Source: an uncultured Prevotella sp.
GTDB taxonomy: Bacteria; Bacteroidota; Bacteroidia; Bacteroidales; Bacteroidaceae
DNA length: 64,000 bases
Assembly (NCBI GenBank): GCA_900541335.1
Contig: UQJC01000002.1
Coordinates: 1-64,000, forward strand
Direction of reading: 5' to 3'
The notes below the pieces were generated by a model, which did not search any database, was not told the DNA's origin, and was given only the letters and a program-made list of their open reading frames with translations. The position numbers and the translations under genes are program-made. Positions 1-8,315 of this stretch are shown here, piece after piece (the stretch's first letter is position 1; each line of letters opens with the position of its first letter).

Positions 1-62
1 ACTTGCATGTGTTAAGCCTGTAGCTAGCGTTCATCCTGAGCCAGGATCAAACTCTTCATTGT
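1..62 (-). rRNA. 16S ribosomal RNA, 5' end (partial)
   Basis: The reverse complement of the first ~60 bases is the conserved 16S 5' end: it contains AGAGTTTGATCCTGGCTCAG (the universal 27F site), followed by the GATGAACGCTAGCTACAGGC form typical of Bacteroidales. Only the first ~60 nt of the gene are in the window; the rest runs off the left edge. The exact mature 5' end is set by analogy and may be off by a few bases. Confidence 0.97.
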
Positions 63-271
63 AATATAATGTTTTGTTTGTTTTCTGTTTATTTGCCCAG
101 GTTCCTGTCTATTGAATAGGAATTGACAAAAGACTTATTTTTAATTACCCAAGCACCTTATTGCTAAGTGTGCGTTGTTTGGTCTCTTGTACTTCTCTAC
201 AAATGTTTTATGTAATTCTTTCAAAGATCGATTGCTTAAGCGGTAAGCGGCGTGTGCCGTAGTTCCGTTTA
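63..271 (-). other. 16S rRNA leader
   Basis: About 210 nt lie between the predicted transcription start and the mature 16S end. On the reverse strand this leader carries GATCTTTGAAAGAA (216-229), similar to the TTCTTTGA element found in Bacteroidetes rRNA leaders and possibly a boxA-type antitermination site. The A+T-rich stretch next to the 16S end would be removed during processing. I see no reading frame here. Confidence 0.6.
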
Positions 272-278
272 GCGAGTG

Positions 279-310
279 CAAAAGTACGGCAAGATTTTAT
301 TCCCACCAAA
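279..310 (-). promoter_or_regulatory. rRNA operon promoter
   Basis: On the reverse strand there is a -33 element TTTG (310-307), a 20-nt spacer and a -7 element TACTTTTG (286-279), matching the Bacteroidetes TTTG / TAnnTTTG consensus. Transcription would start near 272, giving a leader of about 210 nt before 16S, a usual length. Confidence 0.75.
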
Positions 311-762
311 TGTTTTCGCGAAAAAATTCTGGGAGATTCTTGGGAAATCTCCTGAAAAATGTGCGTTAACCGTTGGATATCAACACAGATAACGCAGTGA
401 AAAAAATTCGCCCGTGGGAGAGATTTTTGCGCGGGCTATTTGCACTTGCCGACAAATGTAGAGACTTCATGTGAATGGGCGGTGAAGGAAAATGAAAAAT
501 TACGGGGTTTTATGCTGAAGAGCAGAAGATGGAAGGGGATTTATAGCGAAAAAGGGGCATTTGATCAATCAAGGGAGGTCAACTTATGGAATACACCCAT
601 CAATAGTTTAAGCAGATGTTGAGAATTAGTTTATAAGCAAGTGTGGTCATTTAGTGATGCATAAACATTGCGGATTGTATGTGCAAGCAATTAGACTGAA
701 TGAGATGGAAGCATGTTCAACACTTACTTCTATTATATATAGAGTAAGGGTGAGTCAGCTGG
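311..762. other. intergenic region, no gene recognised
   Basis: Noncoding stretch between the rRNA promoter and the 43-bp repeat array. A short frame at 440-622 has no recognisable similarity, no strong ribosome binding site and no coding look, so it is not called. Confidence 0.5.
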
Positions 763-1241
763 CCGAACCTTCCTAACAAGCCCAGAGAAAACTTTCGGTA
801 TGCTGCCGAAACACGAAAACAAAAAGATTTTAGACCTTCGGCTATTGACCGAATGTTCCAAACCAAATGGGTGGACAGCGTCGGCACTGTGCCGAACCTG
901 CCCACCCACTTCTCTATATACATACGGTCGATAGCCGAACAATCCCAATAAGCAGAGGGAGCTATGACGGCCTTTTGCCGGACTCTTTATATGCTGCGGA
1001 CTACTTCTTATGGCTTTGTGCCGACCTTATACTCCCATCACGATGGCAACCTGCGGCATACTGCCGAACAACTCAAACATGTTTATTTTAGGGGAATGGC
1101 ATAGAGCCGAAGCATTCCTACAAAGAAGGGTGCTGGCTTCGGCAGGACACCAATTGTTTCAAATGACCGTGTATCTCCATTACGGCAACCCATCAACTTA
1201 TCTGATCCAGCTGGCAATCGCCATTCGGCAATCAACCAAAA
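763..1241. repeat. degenerate palindrome array with exact 43-bp period
   Basis: CCGAAC or a near match starts at 763, 806, 849, 892, 935, 978, 1021, 1064 and 1107, each exactly 43 bases apart; weaker in-phase sites occur at 1150 and 1236. The partner half-site (T/A)CGGY starts at 795, 838, 881, 924, 967, then weaker at 1010, 1053 and 1096, then 1139, 1182 and 1225, again every 43. Each pair makes a ~17-bp inverted repeat (for example TCGGCACTGTGCCGA at 881-895) separated by ~26 bp of unrelated sequence. The palindrome at 881 extends outward into GGGTGG / CCACCC arms. A 43-bp period cannot encode a protein repeat and is close to four helical turns. The array ends ~42 bp before a -7 promoter element. 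Confidence 0.9.
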
Positions 1242-1255
1242 AATTTCGCATTGAA

Positions 1256-1290
1256 TTGTGTCGAACTTCCCTCCCCTATGCCTAACTTTG
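1256..1290 (+). promoter_or_regulatory. candidate promoter of the DUF6261-like gene
   Basis: A perfect -7 element TAACTTTG lies at 1283-1290 with a TTG at 1256-1258. The spacer (24 nt) is longer than usual, so the -33 assignment is weak. It would give a ~250-nt leader before the gene at 1547. It lies just downstream of the last in-phase palindrome half-site. Confidence 0.4.
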
Positions 1291-1330
1291 CAAATAAAGT
1301 CGAAATGAACTAAAGAGAGAAGGCGGAAGG

Positions 1331-1450
1331 ATGCCTCGTCTCAAAAAGAACAACTGGCAAAGCCCGAGAGAAAACCGAAGCGAAAAACACGCACAGGCAC
1401 AACCACTCCCATGGGTACAAACTATTCTTACCCCAAAAGGCGGAAACTAA
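1331..1450 (+). CDS. possible 39-residue basic leader peptide
   Basis: An ATG frame of 39 codons starts MPRLKKNNW and ends PKGGN before a TAA. It lies inside the presumed 5' leader of the gene at 1547. The product is basic and polar. I recognise no family and see no clear ribosome binding site. It could be a chance frame; its position between promoter and gene is the only support. Confidence 0.2.
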   Translation: MPRLKKNNWQSPRENRSEKHAQAQPLPWVQTILTPKGGN

Positions 1451-1546
1451 CAGGTTGATACGTGCCCCTCTCTCTACACGCCTATTCTATATTTATCCAT
1501 TAAATCACCGGCAGCCAATCAAACTGCCCTCTATACTTCAAACTTT

Positions 1547-2527
1547 ATGGAACAAATTCAAACGATTACCTTACGCGCACTGGAAAACGACAAGCACTTC
1601 AGCTTAATGGACAGCGGTATCAGACTCTTCACCGCGATTGAAATTGACAATGAACCGTTTCAAGCCTACCTCAAGGCTTGGCAAGAAGCTTTTCAAGCGG
1701 AAGACGACGTCATGTACCTGCTCCGCAAAAGTCTGGAACTGGAAAATGCACAAATCCAACATGACCTTCGCTGCAACTGCCTGACGGCTCTTTTGGGTAT
1801 CGTCCGACACCATGCCCGCTGCACATTGTCGAAATCGTACACGCAGGCCAAACGACTTTATGCTCACTTGAAGGAAGTCCGCCTCAACAAGAAGGTGGGC
1901 TTGGACAAGATGTCGAGTTCCATTCACCACATCCTGGAAATACTGAACCTGGATGAATTCAAACCTTTGATTCCTACTCTAGGTTTACAAGACATCTATG
2001 AGTCTTTGAAAACCTCACACGAGGCGGTCATCGAGTGGCAGCAACGCCGCGATGAGGTCGATGTGACCAAACAGTTAGGCAAAGGGGCTCTGTTTCATGC
2101 CCGCCAACGCACGGACGAAGCCTACAAGCAGTTTATAGCCTGTGTAAAGGCTATGTTTATCATGTTCCCGAAGGACACCGCGGCTTTGGCTGAAGCCGTG
2201 AGTCAATGGAACACGACCCTGACGCGCTATCGTCATGCACAGAAAATCAAACGGGGACTGGCGGTTACACAGAAGAAAACGGAAGGTGCCAAGGAGGAAG
2301 CAGTGAATCAAGTTGTTGAAAATCAAGAAATAGAAGTAAGAAAACATATTCACCAAACTGCCGATTCACATTCAGCCACTCACTCAAATCCTAAACCTAC
2401 TCCACAATCAGCAATGTCTGCTAAACAATACGAAGATCAAGACGATCAAACTACCAACGGATTTCCTCTACCCATCCCCTTCCCTCTAAAAAAATCAGAA
2501 GCATCGGTTGGAAACAAAACCACTTAA
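1547..2527 (+). CDS. DUF6261-like protein
   Basis: 326-residue cytoplasmic protein of unknown function. The N-terminus (LRALENDKHFSLM, residues ~10-22) resembles the 'LRNxEHFQFM' start of the Bacteroidales DUF6261 family, and the mostly helical body (to ~residue 245) fits its length. The last ~80 residues are polar, rich in Gln, Ser, Thr and Pro, and look disordered. No signal peptide, membrane segment or catalytic motif is visible. It stands alone, ~250 nt downstream of a promoter and the 43-bp palindrome array. The family assignment is from memory of the N-terminal motif and is moderate. No function is proposed. Confidence 0.6.
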   Translation: MEQIQTITLRALENDKHFSLMDSGIRLFTAIEIDNEPFQAYLKAWQEAFQAEDDVMYLLRKSLELENAQIQHDLRCNCLTALLGIVRHHARCTLSKSYTQAKRLYAHLKEVRLNKKVGLDKMSSSIHHILEILNLDEFKPLIPTLGLQDIYESLKTSHEAVIEWQQRRDEVDVTKQLGKGALFHARQRTDEAYKQFIACVKAMFIMFPKDTAALAEAVSQWNTTLTRYRHAQKIKRGLAVTQKKTEGAKEEAVNQVVENQEIEVRKHIHQTADSHSATHSNPKPTPQSAMSAKQYEDQDDQTTNGFPLPIPFPLKKSEASVGNKTT

Positions 2528-3183
2528 CCACCCCTGAGCATAAGCCTCATGAGAGACTCGACGACCCTACAAGCAACCATACTCTCGCCAACCGATCCTT
2601 GGCCTCCACCTCAGAAGGCCAACAGACGAATAAAACCAAGGAAAACTCCCCCTCTTTAATGAATAATACCATTTATCGTTTCCTTCATAAAAAGGACACA
2701 CCCAGCCCTGTTTGCTTGATTTGTTTCAAAAAACAAATCGGACCAAGTTAAATAACTGAACATAAAACCTTTTTCAGTGTTAGGCTTCTTACTATTTAGA
2801 GAGATCGCACTTCACAATGCGCTAATACAAGACCAATATTATAAAGAATTGGTCTACTTTCGTAGTTGTCAACTATTGATATATATATAATTTTACAGCC
2901 GAAAACTTTGTATAGCTTCTTAGTTTCTTTCTATACCCTTTCATACCACAAAACAACCATTGTATAATTATAGGTTGTTTTGTCTGATTTTGAAGTAACA
3001 CATACAAGGTTTTTATAAAGAAGGGCGTCTCTAATCGTTGATACCAATTCGCTTGTATCAACCTTTCTCCTTCCCTACTACTCTCGAAATCCATAAAGGA
3101 TTACATTATATATAAGCCACCTACTATCCACTTATTAAAAACATTACATCACTTTGAAAACTCAAGCCCACTCCCTCCCGGAT
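2528..3183. other. A+T-rich intergenic region with three hairpins
   Basis: No convincing gene. Three inverted repeats stand out: GATTTGTTT/AAACAAATC (2718-2726 and 2731-2739, 4-nt loop), AGACCAAT/ATTGGTCT (2830-2837 and 2848-2855, 10-nt loop) and ACAAAACAACC/GGTTGTTTTGT (2948-2958 and 2973-2983, 14-nt A+T loop). None has a clean T run, so terminator function is doubtful. A 73-codon reverse frame (2873-3094) spans the third hairpin; I recognise nothing in it. Confidence 0.45.
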
Positions 3184-4048
3184 ATGACCTATCAGAGAGA
3201 ACATTTGAACTGTGGTAATTACATTATTAGCGAACAAACCTTCTTAGAAATCATTGAGATTACTGCAGGTGAAAGGTTTGTACGCGAGAATGTAAAACGC
3301 ACCTCCCTTGTCTTTGTAATGACGGGCGAAGTTGAGGTGTCCACTGGTTCAGCAATCTGTCAACGAATCTGTGCACTACAAATGTTTTTAATTCCGGCAG
3401 GCGATAACTTTTATGGACATGCACTGACCGACACACACGTCCTACGCTGCTCAATCACGAAAGACTCGTCATTGTGCAATCAGTTTACCATTACACAGTT
3501 GCAATCCTTTCTTCGAAGTGTAAAAAACAATAATGGGGGGGGGTAATTTTAAGAATTTGTTTACACTTACAATTCACCCACTCTTACTTCATGAATTAGA
3601 ATCAACGATTAAACTCCTACAAACGGGAATGGTTTGCTTGAACTTCCAAAACCATAAGAGGGAAATATTCCTGACCGTACTTCGTGCCTTTTACCAGAAA
3701 GAAGAGTTGGCCATGCTGTTTGCTCCCATTCTCAGTTCAGAAAGCGACTTTAAGGAAAAGGTCATGCAGGTTTACTCCGAAGTCAAAACGGCTCAAGAAC
3801 TCATGGAGCGCCTACACATGTCACCCACAGCTTTTAAGCGTGCATTTCACAAAGCCTTCGGTATGCCGGCACGTCAATGGCTCATACAAAAGAAGAAGGA
3901 GAAAATACTTCGTGACATCATCATGACAGACATTCCCATCGCGGAGCTTGCTTATAAATATTTCTTTACGATTAACTACATGACGGCTTTCTGTCGAAAA
4001 CACTATGGCAAATCGCCTACCGAACTCAGACAGGAAAGAAGAAAATAA
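3184..4048 (+). CDS. AraC-family regulator, phase-variable, OFF in this copy
   Basis: Two frames together make one AraC-type regulator. The first (ATG 3184, or TTG 3154) encodes the cupin-like sensor domain with the Bacteroidales signature MFLIPAGDNFYG and stops at TAA 3544-3546. The second (to 4048) encodes the C-terminal double helix-turn-helix (KTAQELMERLHMSPTAFKRA, ending KSPTELRQ). The break is at a run of nine G (3535-3543). With eight (or eleven) G the frames join into a ~287-residue protein, a normal AraC length; with nine the sensor ends in Gly-Gly-Gly-stop. An ATG at 3533-3535 overlaps the tract and is in frame with the HTH half, so re-initiation might still give a 171-residue HTH-only protein. 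The fimbrial cluster starts ~900 bp downstream in the same orientation, so fimbrial control is the natural guess (inference). Confidence 0.9.
3535..3543 (+). repeat. G9 homopolymer, phase-variation tract
   Basis: Nine consecutive G at the junction of the AraC sensor and HTH halves, followed at once by TAA. Slipped-strand change to G8 restores the frame by reading GGG GGG GGT AAT. Long G tracts are classic slippage sites. Confidence 0.9.
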
Positions 4049-4091
4049 AATAGGATATCCTTACTTAGGATACTTTGGCACATACAAAAGG

Positions 4092-4147
4092 GTATCTACT
4101 CTGCTTTCCAATCACCTTACTGGAAACCATAGTAGATACTTTTTTTT
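4092..4147 (+). terminator. intrinsic terminator after the AraC gene
   Basis: GTATCTACT (4092-4100) pairs with AGTAGATAC (4131-4139); an inner stem TTTCCA/TGGAAA (4105-4110 and 4121-4126) extends it, and a run of T follows. Confidence 0.75.
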
Positions 4148-4936
4148 GCATCGCAACACAAAAATCAAGCTATAGGAAAGCTTCACCCGATAATCCTAGA
4201 GAAAAACCAATAAAGAAGACATCCGATCAATCAAGGGGAAACAGCTTCGAGGTTCATGGGGCTTTCCCAACTGTATCAAATGGGCGAACCTTTTCCTTAT
4301 ATTGTCGAATAAGTAGCAGCAAACCAGCCCCCGATTTTTCGAGTGAGTCCTATAAAGTCCAAGGATAAGAAAAGCACTTCACAACACACAACGCAATGAA
4401 GCTTCAGTAACATCTTAACACAACAAAAGAAATAATCAAGCGACACTATTACCATAAAAACCGACAATTGAACCAATATTAGAGTTTTCAAGTCCACTAT
4501 CGTAGGTAATTCCCCATTCATTCAACTTAATTTTGCACCTAGAATTTGATAAATATACAGAAGCGTTTTGTTTTATTATATACTAGACGCTATCGAGCAA
4601 GAGGTTTCTAGCCTGCCAGTACAGTCCCATTGCATCATTCTCATAGGACAAACAACAGACTACGGAAGTACCTTTTCGACTTCTGACCAAGTGCATCCCT
4701 TCTGAACAACCTCTCCCTCCACCGTAACCACATTGAGGTTATCCTATTTCAAGAATCAACCGATCAAGTCTTTCCCGCCATGCTATCTACATCGGCAGAA
4801 AAAACTCAAAATATCAAGCACGTACTAAAAAAGAAACGTACCATCATAAACCACTACTCACCTCACGCAGAGGACTTCCGCAACGGGAATAAAAAGAGTA
4901 AAAGTCAGTAATAATCATACAAATTACTCCATTCGG
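4148..4936. other. intergenic region upstream of the fimbrial cluster
   Basis: About 790 bp with no recognisable gene. A -7-like TAATTTTG lies at 4528-4535 but without a -33 TTG at proper spacing. A short A/G-rich frame begins with ATG near 4780 and stops near 4911; it has no known similarity. I found no flanking inverted repeats of the kind seen at invertible promoters, but a long or imperfect pair could be missed by eye. The promoter for the fimbrial operon and a binding site for the AraC regulator are expected here. Confidence 0.4.
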
Positions 4937-5572
4937 ATGATTAGTATCAACCTACCGAATAAATCCAAACTGATACGCCGTCAGATAAACGGAAGGATAC
5001 TCCAAGGACTATCCAACCCTGCACACCGCTTTGCACTTCGAGTGATGGAATCTGTACTTGTCGTGCTTGCGCTTGGCTTACACCACCCTCTTCGCGCACA
5101 AGACATCAGCGTAAAGACCAACGGACTCTATTGGCTGACCACTTCCCTCAACGCGGGTGTAGAAATTGGAATCAGTCCCAAAATGACACTCGAACTTGCC
5201 GCCGCTTACAATCCCTGGACTTTCAAGAATGACAAGAAGATGCGCTTCTGGTTGGCGCAGCCCGAAGCCCGCTATTGGTTTTGTGAGAAATTTGAAGGCC
5301 ACTTTGTCGGTGTCCACCTGCATGGAGCCCAATACTTCGGTGGCTTCAAGGACAAACGTTACGACGGCTACTTGGCAGGAGGCGGTTTTACCTACGGATA
5401 CCAATGGATTCTATCCCCCCACTGGAACTTGGAAGCTGCTCTGGGCATAGGTTATGCCCGCCTGTGGTACAAGGAGAGTCCACGCATTCCCTGTCTCAAG
5501 TGTTACGAGAATAAACGTCAAAACTACTTCGGCCCTACCAAGGTTGCCATTTCCTTTATCTATCTCTTCTAA
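4937..5572 (+). CDS. DUF3575 outer-membrane-associated protein, fimbrial cluster
   Basis: 211 residues from ATG 4937, or 175 from ATG 5045. The N-terminal segment ESVLVVLALGLHHPLRAQD is a signal-peptide-like stretch cleaved near AQ-D, followed by a domain of short beta strands ending in an aromatic C-terminal residue (ISFIYLF), as in small outer-membrane barrels. The motif NGLYWLTTSLNAGVEIG is typical of DUF3575, a family usually found at the head of Bacteroidales fimbrial clusters beside DUF3868. Its molecular role is not established. The start is uncertain because the longer form has an unusually long basic N-region. It overlaps no neighbour; the next start is 16 bp downstream. Confidence 0.75.
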   Translation: MISINLPNKSKLIRRQINGRILQGLSNPAHRFALRVMESVLVVLALGLHHPLRAQDISVKTNGLYWLTTSLNAGVEIGISPKMTLELAAAYNPWTFKNDKKMRFWLAQPEARYWFCEKFEGHFVGVHLHGAQYFGGFKDKRYDGYLAGGGFTYGYQWILSPHWNLEAALGIGYARLWYKESPRIPCLKCYENKRQNYFGPTKVAISFIYLF

Positions 5573-5588
5573 AAACGTAATTGCCCGC

Positions 5589-7373
5589 ATGAAAAAGCAA
5601 CTCTATACCGTCACACTCGCTACGGCGACACTGGGACTACTGACCGGCTGTGCCACCGGGCAACCAAAGGATAAGGCAGTCACTACACAGCCTACGCCCT
5701 GTGTGCTAACCCCGGACAGTGCCGGACAAGTGAACTTGGATGTTCGCTTCCAAATTCCCCAAAACTACTTTTCAAAACGTAGCCGTCTGGTCATCACGCC
5801 CCAGCTTTTCACAGCAGACACCCTTTATCAGGAACTGGTACCGCTCGTTCTGGATGCTCCCATCTATCAGAAGAAACGGAAGCGCAAAGTTCAACTGGAA
5901 GGCTACGTTGATCCTTATACCGGACAGGCCATTGCTGTCAATCAGCCCTCCCACGCCTTTGAGATGCCTTATCGCGAAAGCGTTCAGGTTCCGACTGAGG
6001 CCGACCATGCACGCATCGTTGGCATTGTCACGACCGACGGATGCGGGGAATGTACCGGACTTGACACCATCGACATTGCTGCCATCAGTAATCCGACGAC
6101 ACTTATTGACGTCAAGAAGTCACTTGACCTGGCTTGGATTGAACCTGAGTTTGTCATCCGACCCAAAATAGCTAAAGGAAAGGGTGTAGCTCACCTGCAA
6201 TTCCATATCAACAAACACTACATCGATCCGGCTTTAGGCCGCAACCGTCAGGAACTGGAGCAAATGGAAGCCACTCTGGCTCCCATTCTCAACGACTCGC
6301 TGGCTACCCTCACTTCGCTCAGCATTTACGGTATGGCTTCGGCCGACGGTTCGCTGTCCTTCAACACTCCCCTGGCTCGCAACCGCGCAGAGTCTGCCCG
6401 CCGTTGGCTGATTGACCGGCTCGCCATCAACGCGCCTACACAGCGTATCATTCAGGTGGGGTCGCGCCCCGAAGGCTGGTTGCCCGTTCTCGAAGCCATG
6501 CGGGCTGACGGCAGTCCTGACACGGCGGCTGTAAAATCTATCTTGGAAAAATATGCTGAAAGCAACGACGACATACAGGAACGCTACATCCGCCGATTGC
6601 CCTGTTGGAAGGAAATCCGCGCCAAATACTTGCAGAAAGACCGCAAGGTGGAGTATGTCTATACCTACACCATCCGCAGTTTCACCACCGACGCCGAACT
6701 ACTTGACATGTATGAAAAGCGTCCCGATGCTTTCAACGAAGAGGAACTGCTACGTGTAGCTTCGCTTGCCGAAACGGCTGAACGCAAGAAGCAGGTGTAT
6801 CAAACCCTCATGAAGTACTTTCCGCAGTCGAAGGTAGCCGCCAACAACCTGGCCGTACTCTACCTGCGCGAGGGGAAAGAAGAAGAAGCCCGCAAAGTGC
6901 TTGACCGCCTGCAAGAACACTCGGAAGAAACGCTCAATACGCTCGCAGCCAGCTACGTTTATGCTGGAGACTATGAGCGTGCCATTGAGCTTCTCGAAGA
7001 AGTGGATTTGCCAGCAGCCCGCTACAACCTGGGCTTACTGAAAGCTAAACAACGCAAGTTGCATGAAGCTTACGAACTGTTGCACCCGTATGGCGACCTC
7101 AACAGTGCCATTGTAGCACTGAGCCTCAACCGCAACCGCGAAGCAAAAGATTTGCTCCAAAGACTCGACAACCACGAACCCAAAGCGGAATATATACGCG
7201 CACTGACAGCGGCTCGCCTAGAGGAAAATAGCGTCTTCTACCGTCACCTGCCACAAGCCTGTCAAGACGAGAAGTTACGCCAACGTGCCCGCCACGAGGC
7301 AGACTTCAGCCGATACCACGGTGAGGCACTCTTTGAATCCACGATTGGCAAACCCCAAACCCCGAAAGAATGA
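5589..7373 (+). CDS. DUF3868 / OmpA-like TPR lipoprotein, fimbrial cluster
   Basis: 594 residues from ATG 5589; a longer frame exists upstream, but MKKQLYTVT is followed by a lipoprotein signal with lipobox LLTGC (Cys21). Residues ~45-200 match the DUF3868 type found in fimbrial clusters. An OmpA-family-like segment follows (~230-310; GMASADGSLSFNTPLARNRA), resembling the peptidoglycan-binding 'GxAS.DGs...N..LA..RA' pattern. The C-terminal third is helical with TPR-like repeats. It probably anchors or scaffolds fimbrial assembly at the cell envelope (inference from family and position). It overlaps the next gene by 4 bp (ATGA), showing translational coupling. Confidence 0.8.
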   Translation: MKKQLYTVTLATATLGLLTGCATGQPKDKAVTTQPTPCVLTPDSAGQVNLDVRFQIPQNYFSKRSRLVITPQLFTADTLYQELVPLVLDAPIYQKKRKRKVQLEGYVDPYTGQAIAVNQPSHAFEMPYRESVQVPTEADHARIVGIVTTDGCGECTGLDTIDIAAISNPTTLIDVKKSLDLAWIEPEFVIRPKIAKGKGVAHLQFHINKHYIDPALGRNRQELEQMEATLAPILNDSLATLTSLSIYGMASADGSLSFNTPLARNRAESARRWLIDRLAINAPTQRIIQVGSRPEGWLPVLEAMRADGSPDTAAVKSILEKYAESNDDIQERYIRRLPCWKEIRAKYLQKDRKVEYVYTYTIRSFTTDAELLDMYEKRPDAFNEEELLRVASLAETAERKKQVYQTLMKYFPQSKVAANNLAVLYLREGKEEEARKVLDRLQEHSEETLNTLAASYVYAGDYERAIELLEEVDLPAARYNLGLLKAKQRKLHEAYELLHPYGDLNSAIVALSLNRNREAKDLLQRLDNHEPKAEYIRALTAARLEENSVFYRHLPQACQDEKLRQRARHEADFSRYHGEALFESTIGKPQTPKE

Positions 7374-8269
7374 GCATGAAACATATTATCGCCATTCCCG
7401 CTCTTGTCCTTTCGGCAGTTCTCACGTCTTGTGTGCGGGATGAGGTACTGCCCTGTCCGCCCCTACAGGTGCAAATCACCGTCAAAGACAAGAACTACTT
7501 CAACGTAGACCGCGTGGAATTAGAAGAAAAACTTCCCGACAACCTGCCCCTGCGGAGGTATGTCCCCACGCTCCACTACCAGCTGCGCCGTCTGTTGCCC
7601 GAGGGGGCATCTGAAATCGCGGTTAGTCAAGAAAACTTTACGGTCAACTCCGACGCGCCCCACCACACGGTGACCTTCGACGAGAGCTTGCCGCACGGCA
7701 CCTACGTGCTGACCGTCTGGGGCGGACTGCCTGCTGAGGTAAAGGATGTCAAAGACAACAAACTGTCCCTACACCCTCAGGGAGCAGAAGGAAGTGACGT
7801 GTACCTCTCGAACGATACGCTGGTCTACAACTACAACAGCTTCTACTATACATCCGAACTGGAGCGTACCAAGGGTAAGCTACTCATCGAAGCATGCAAT
7901 CTGCCCCAACTCATCAATCAGGCAGATCACCGCGTGACGGGACTTTTCGACCAGGTACAGGCTCACGGCTTTACATACAGCGGACAAACGGAGATAAACA
8001 CTTCGCACACTTGGCTTACAGAAGGAAACTGGGTCACCAAGACGCTGCTCAGTCCTTCAGTAAAGAAGGATCAATCGGTGCTGAGTATGCACTTTTACGA
8101 AGCCAATGCTCCCCACCGCCCCATCTGTGTGCCGCCCGACCTCCCCATCACCCTGCGCCGTAACGAACTGACCGTACTCCGCTATGTGTACGAGGACGGA
8201 GGGAAGTTCACCATCTATATGTTGGTCAATGACAACTGGGAAGAGGTGCACGGTATGGAACTCGACTAA
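7370..8269 (+). CDS. FimB/Mfa2-like fimbrial anchor lipoprotein
   Basis: 299 residues (or 297 from the second ATG, 7376). Lipoprotein signal ending LTSC (Cys21), then a body of beta strands as in FimB/Mfa2 proteins, which tether the fimbrial shaft to the outer membrane and limit its length. The strand RTKGKLLIEACNLPQL fits the second transthyretin-like domain. The C-terminus VNDNWEEVHGMELD closely matches that of the major fimbrillin encoded next (VNDNWEVIHDMEIE). Translation is coupled to the DUF3868 gene. The next gene starts 46 bp downstream. Confidence 0.8.
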   Translation: MSMKHIIAIPALVLSAVLTSCVRDEVLPCPPLQVQITVKDKNYFNVDRVELEEKLPDNLPLRRYVPTLHYQLRRLLPEGASEIAVSQENFTVNSDAPHHTVTFDESLPHGTYVLTVWGGLPAEVKDVKDNKLSLHPQGAEGSDVYLSNDTLVYNYNSFYYTSELERTKGKLLIEACNLPQLINQADHRVTGLFDQVQAHGFTYSGQTEINTSHTWLTEGNWVTKTLLSPSVKKDQSVLSMHFYEANAPHRPICVPPDLPITLRRNELTVLRYVYEDGGKFTIYMLVNDNWEEVHGMELD

Positions 8270-8315
8270 TTTATAACAAATCAATATTCTACTCACATTT
8301 AAAAAATTAGACAGT

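Noticed and set aside
440..622. 60-codon forward frame after the rRNA promoter
   Set aside because: No ribosome binding site, promoter or recognisable similarity; lies in noncoding DNA upstream of an rRNA operon.
763..1241. CRISPR array
   Set aside because: The regular spacing with variable interiors resembles one, but the conserved core is only ~17 bp, drifts strongly between units, and no cas gene is present in the window.
2873..3094. 73-codon reverse frame
   Set aside because: It runs across a hairpin in A+T-rich intergenic DNA with no promoter and no known similarity.
4075..4368. 97-codon forward frame after the AraC gene
   Set aside because: It overlaps the terminator hairpin at 4092-4147 and has no protein-like pattern.
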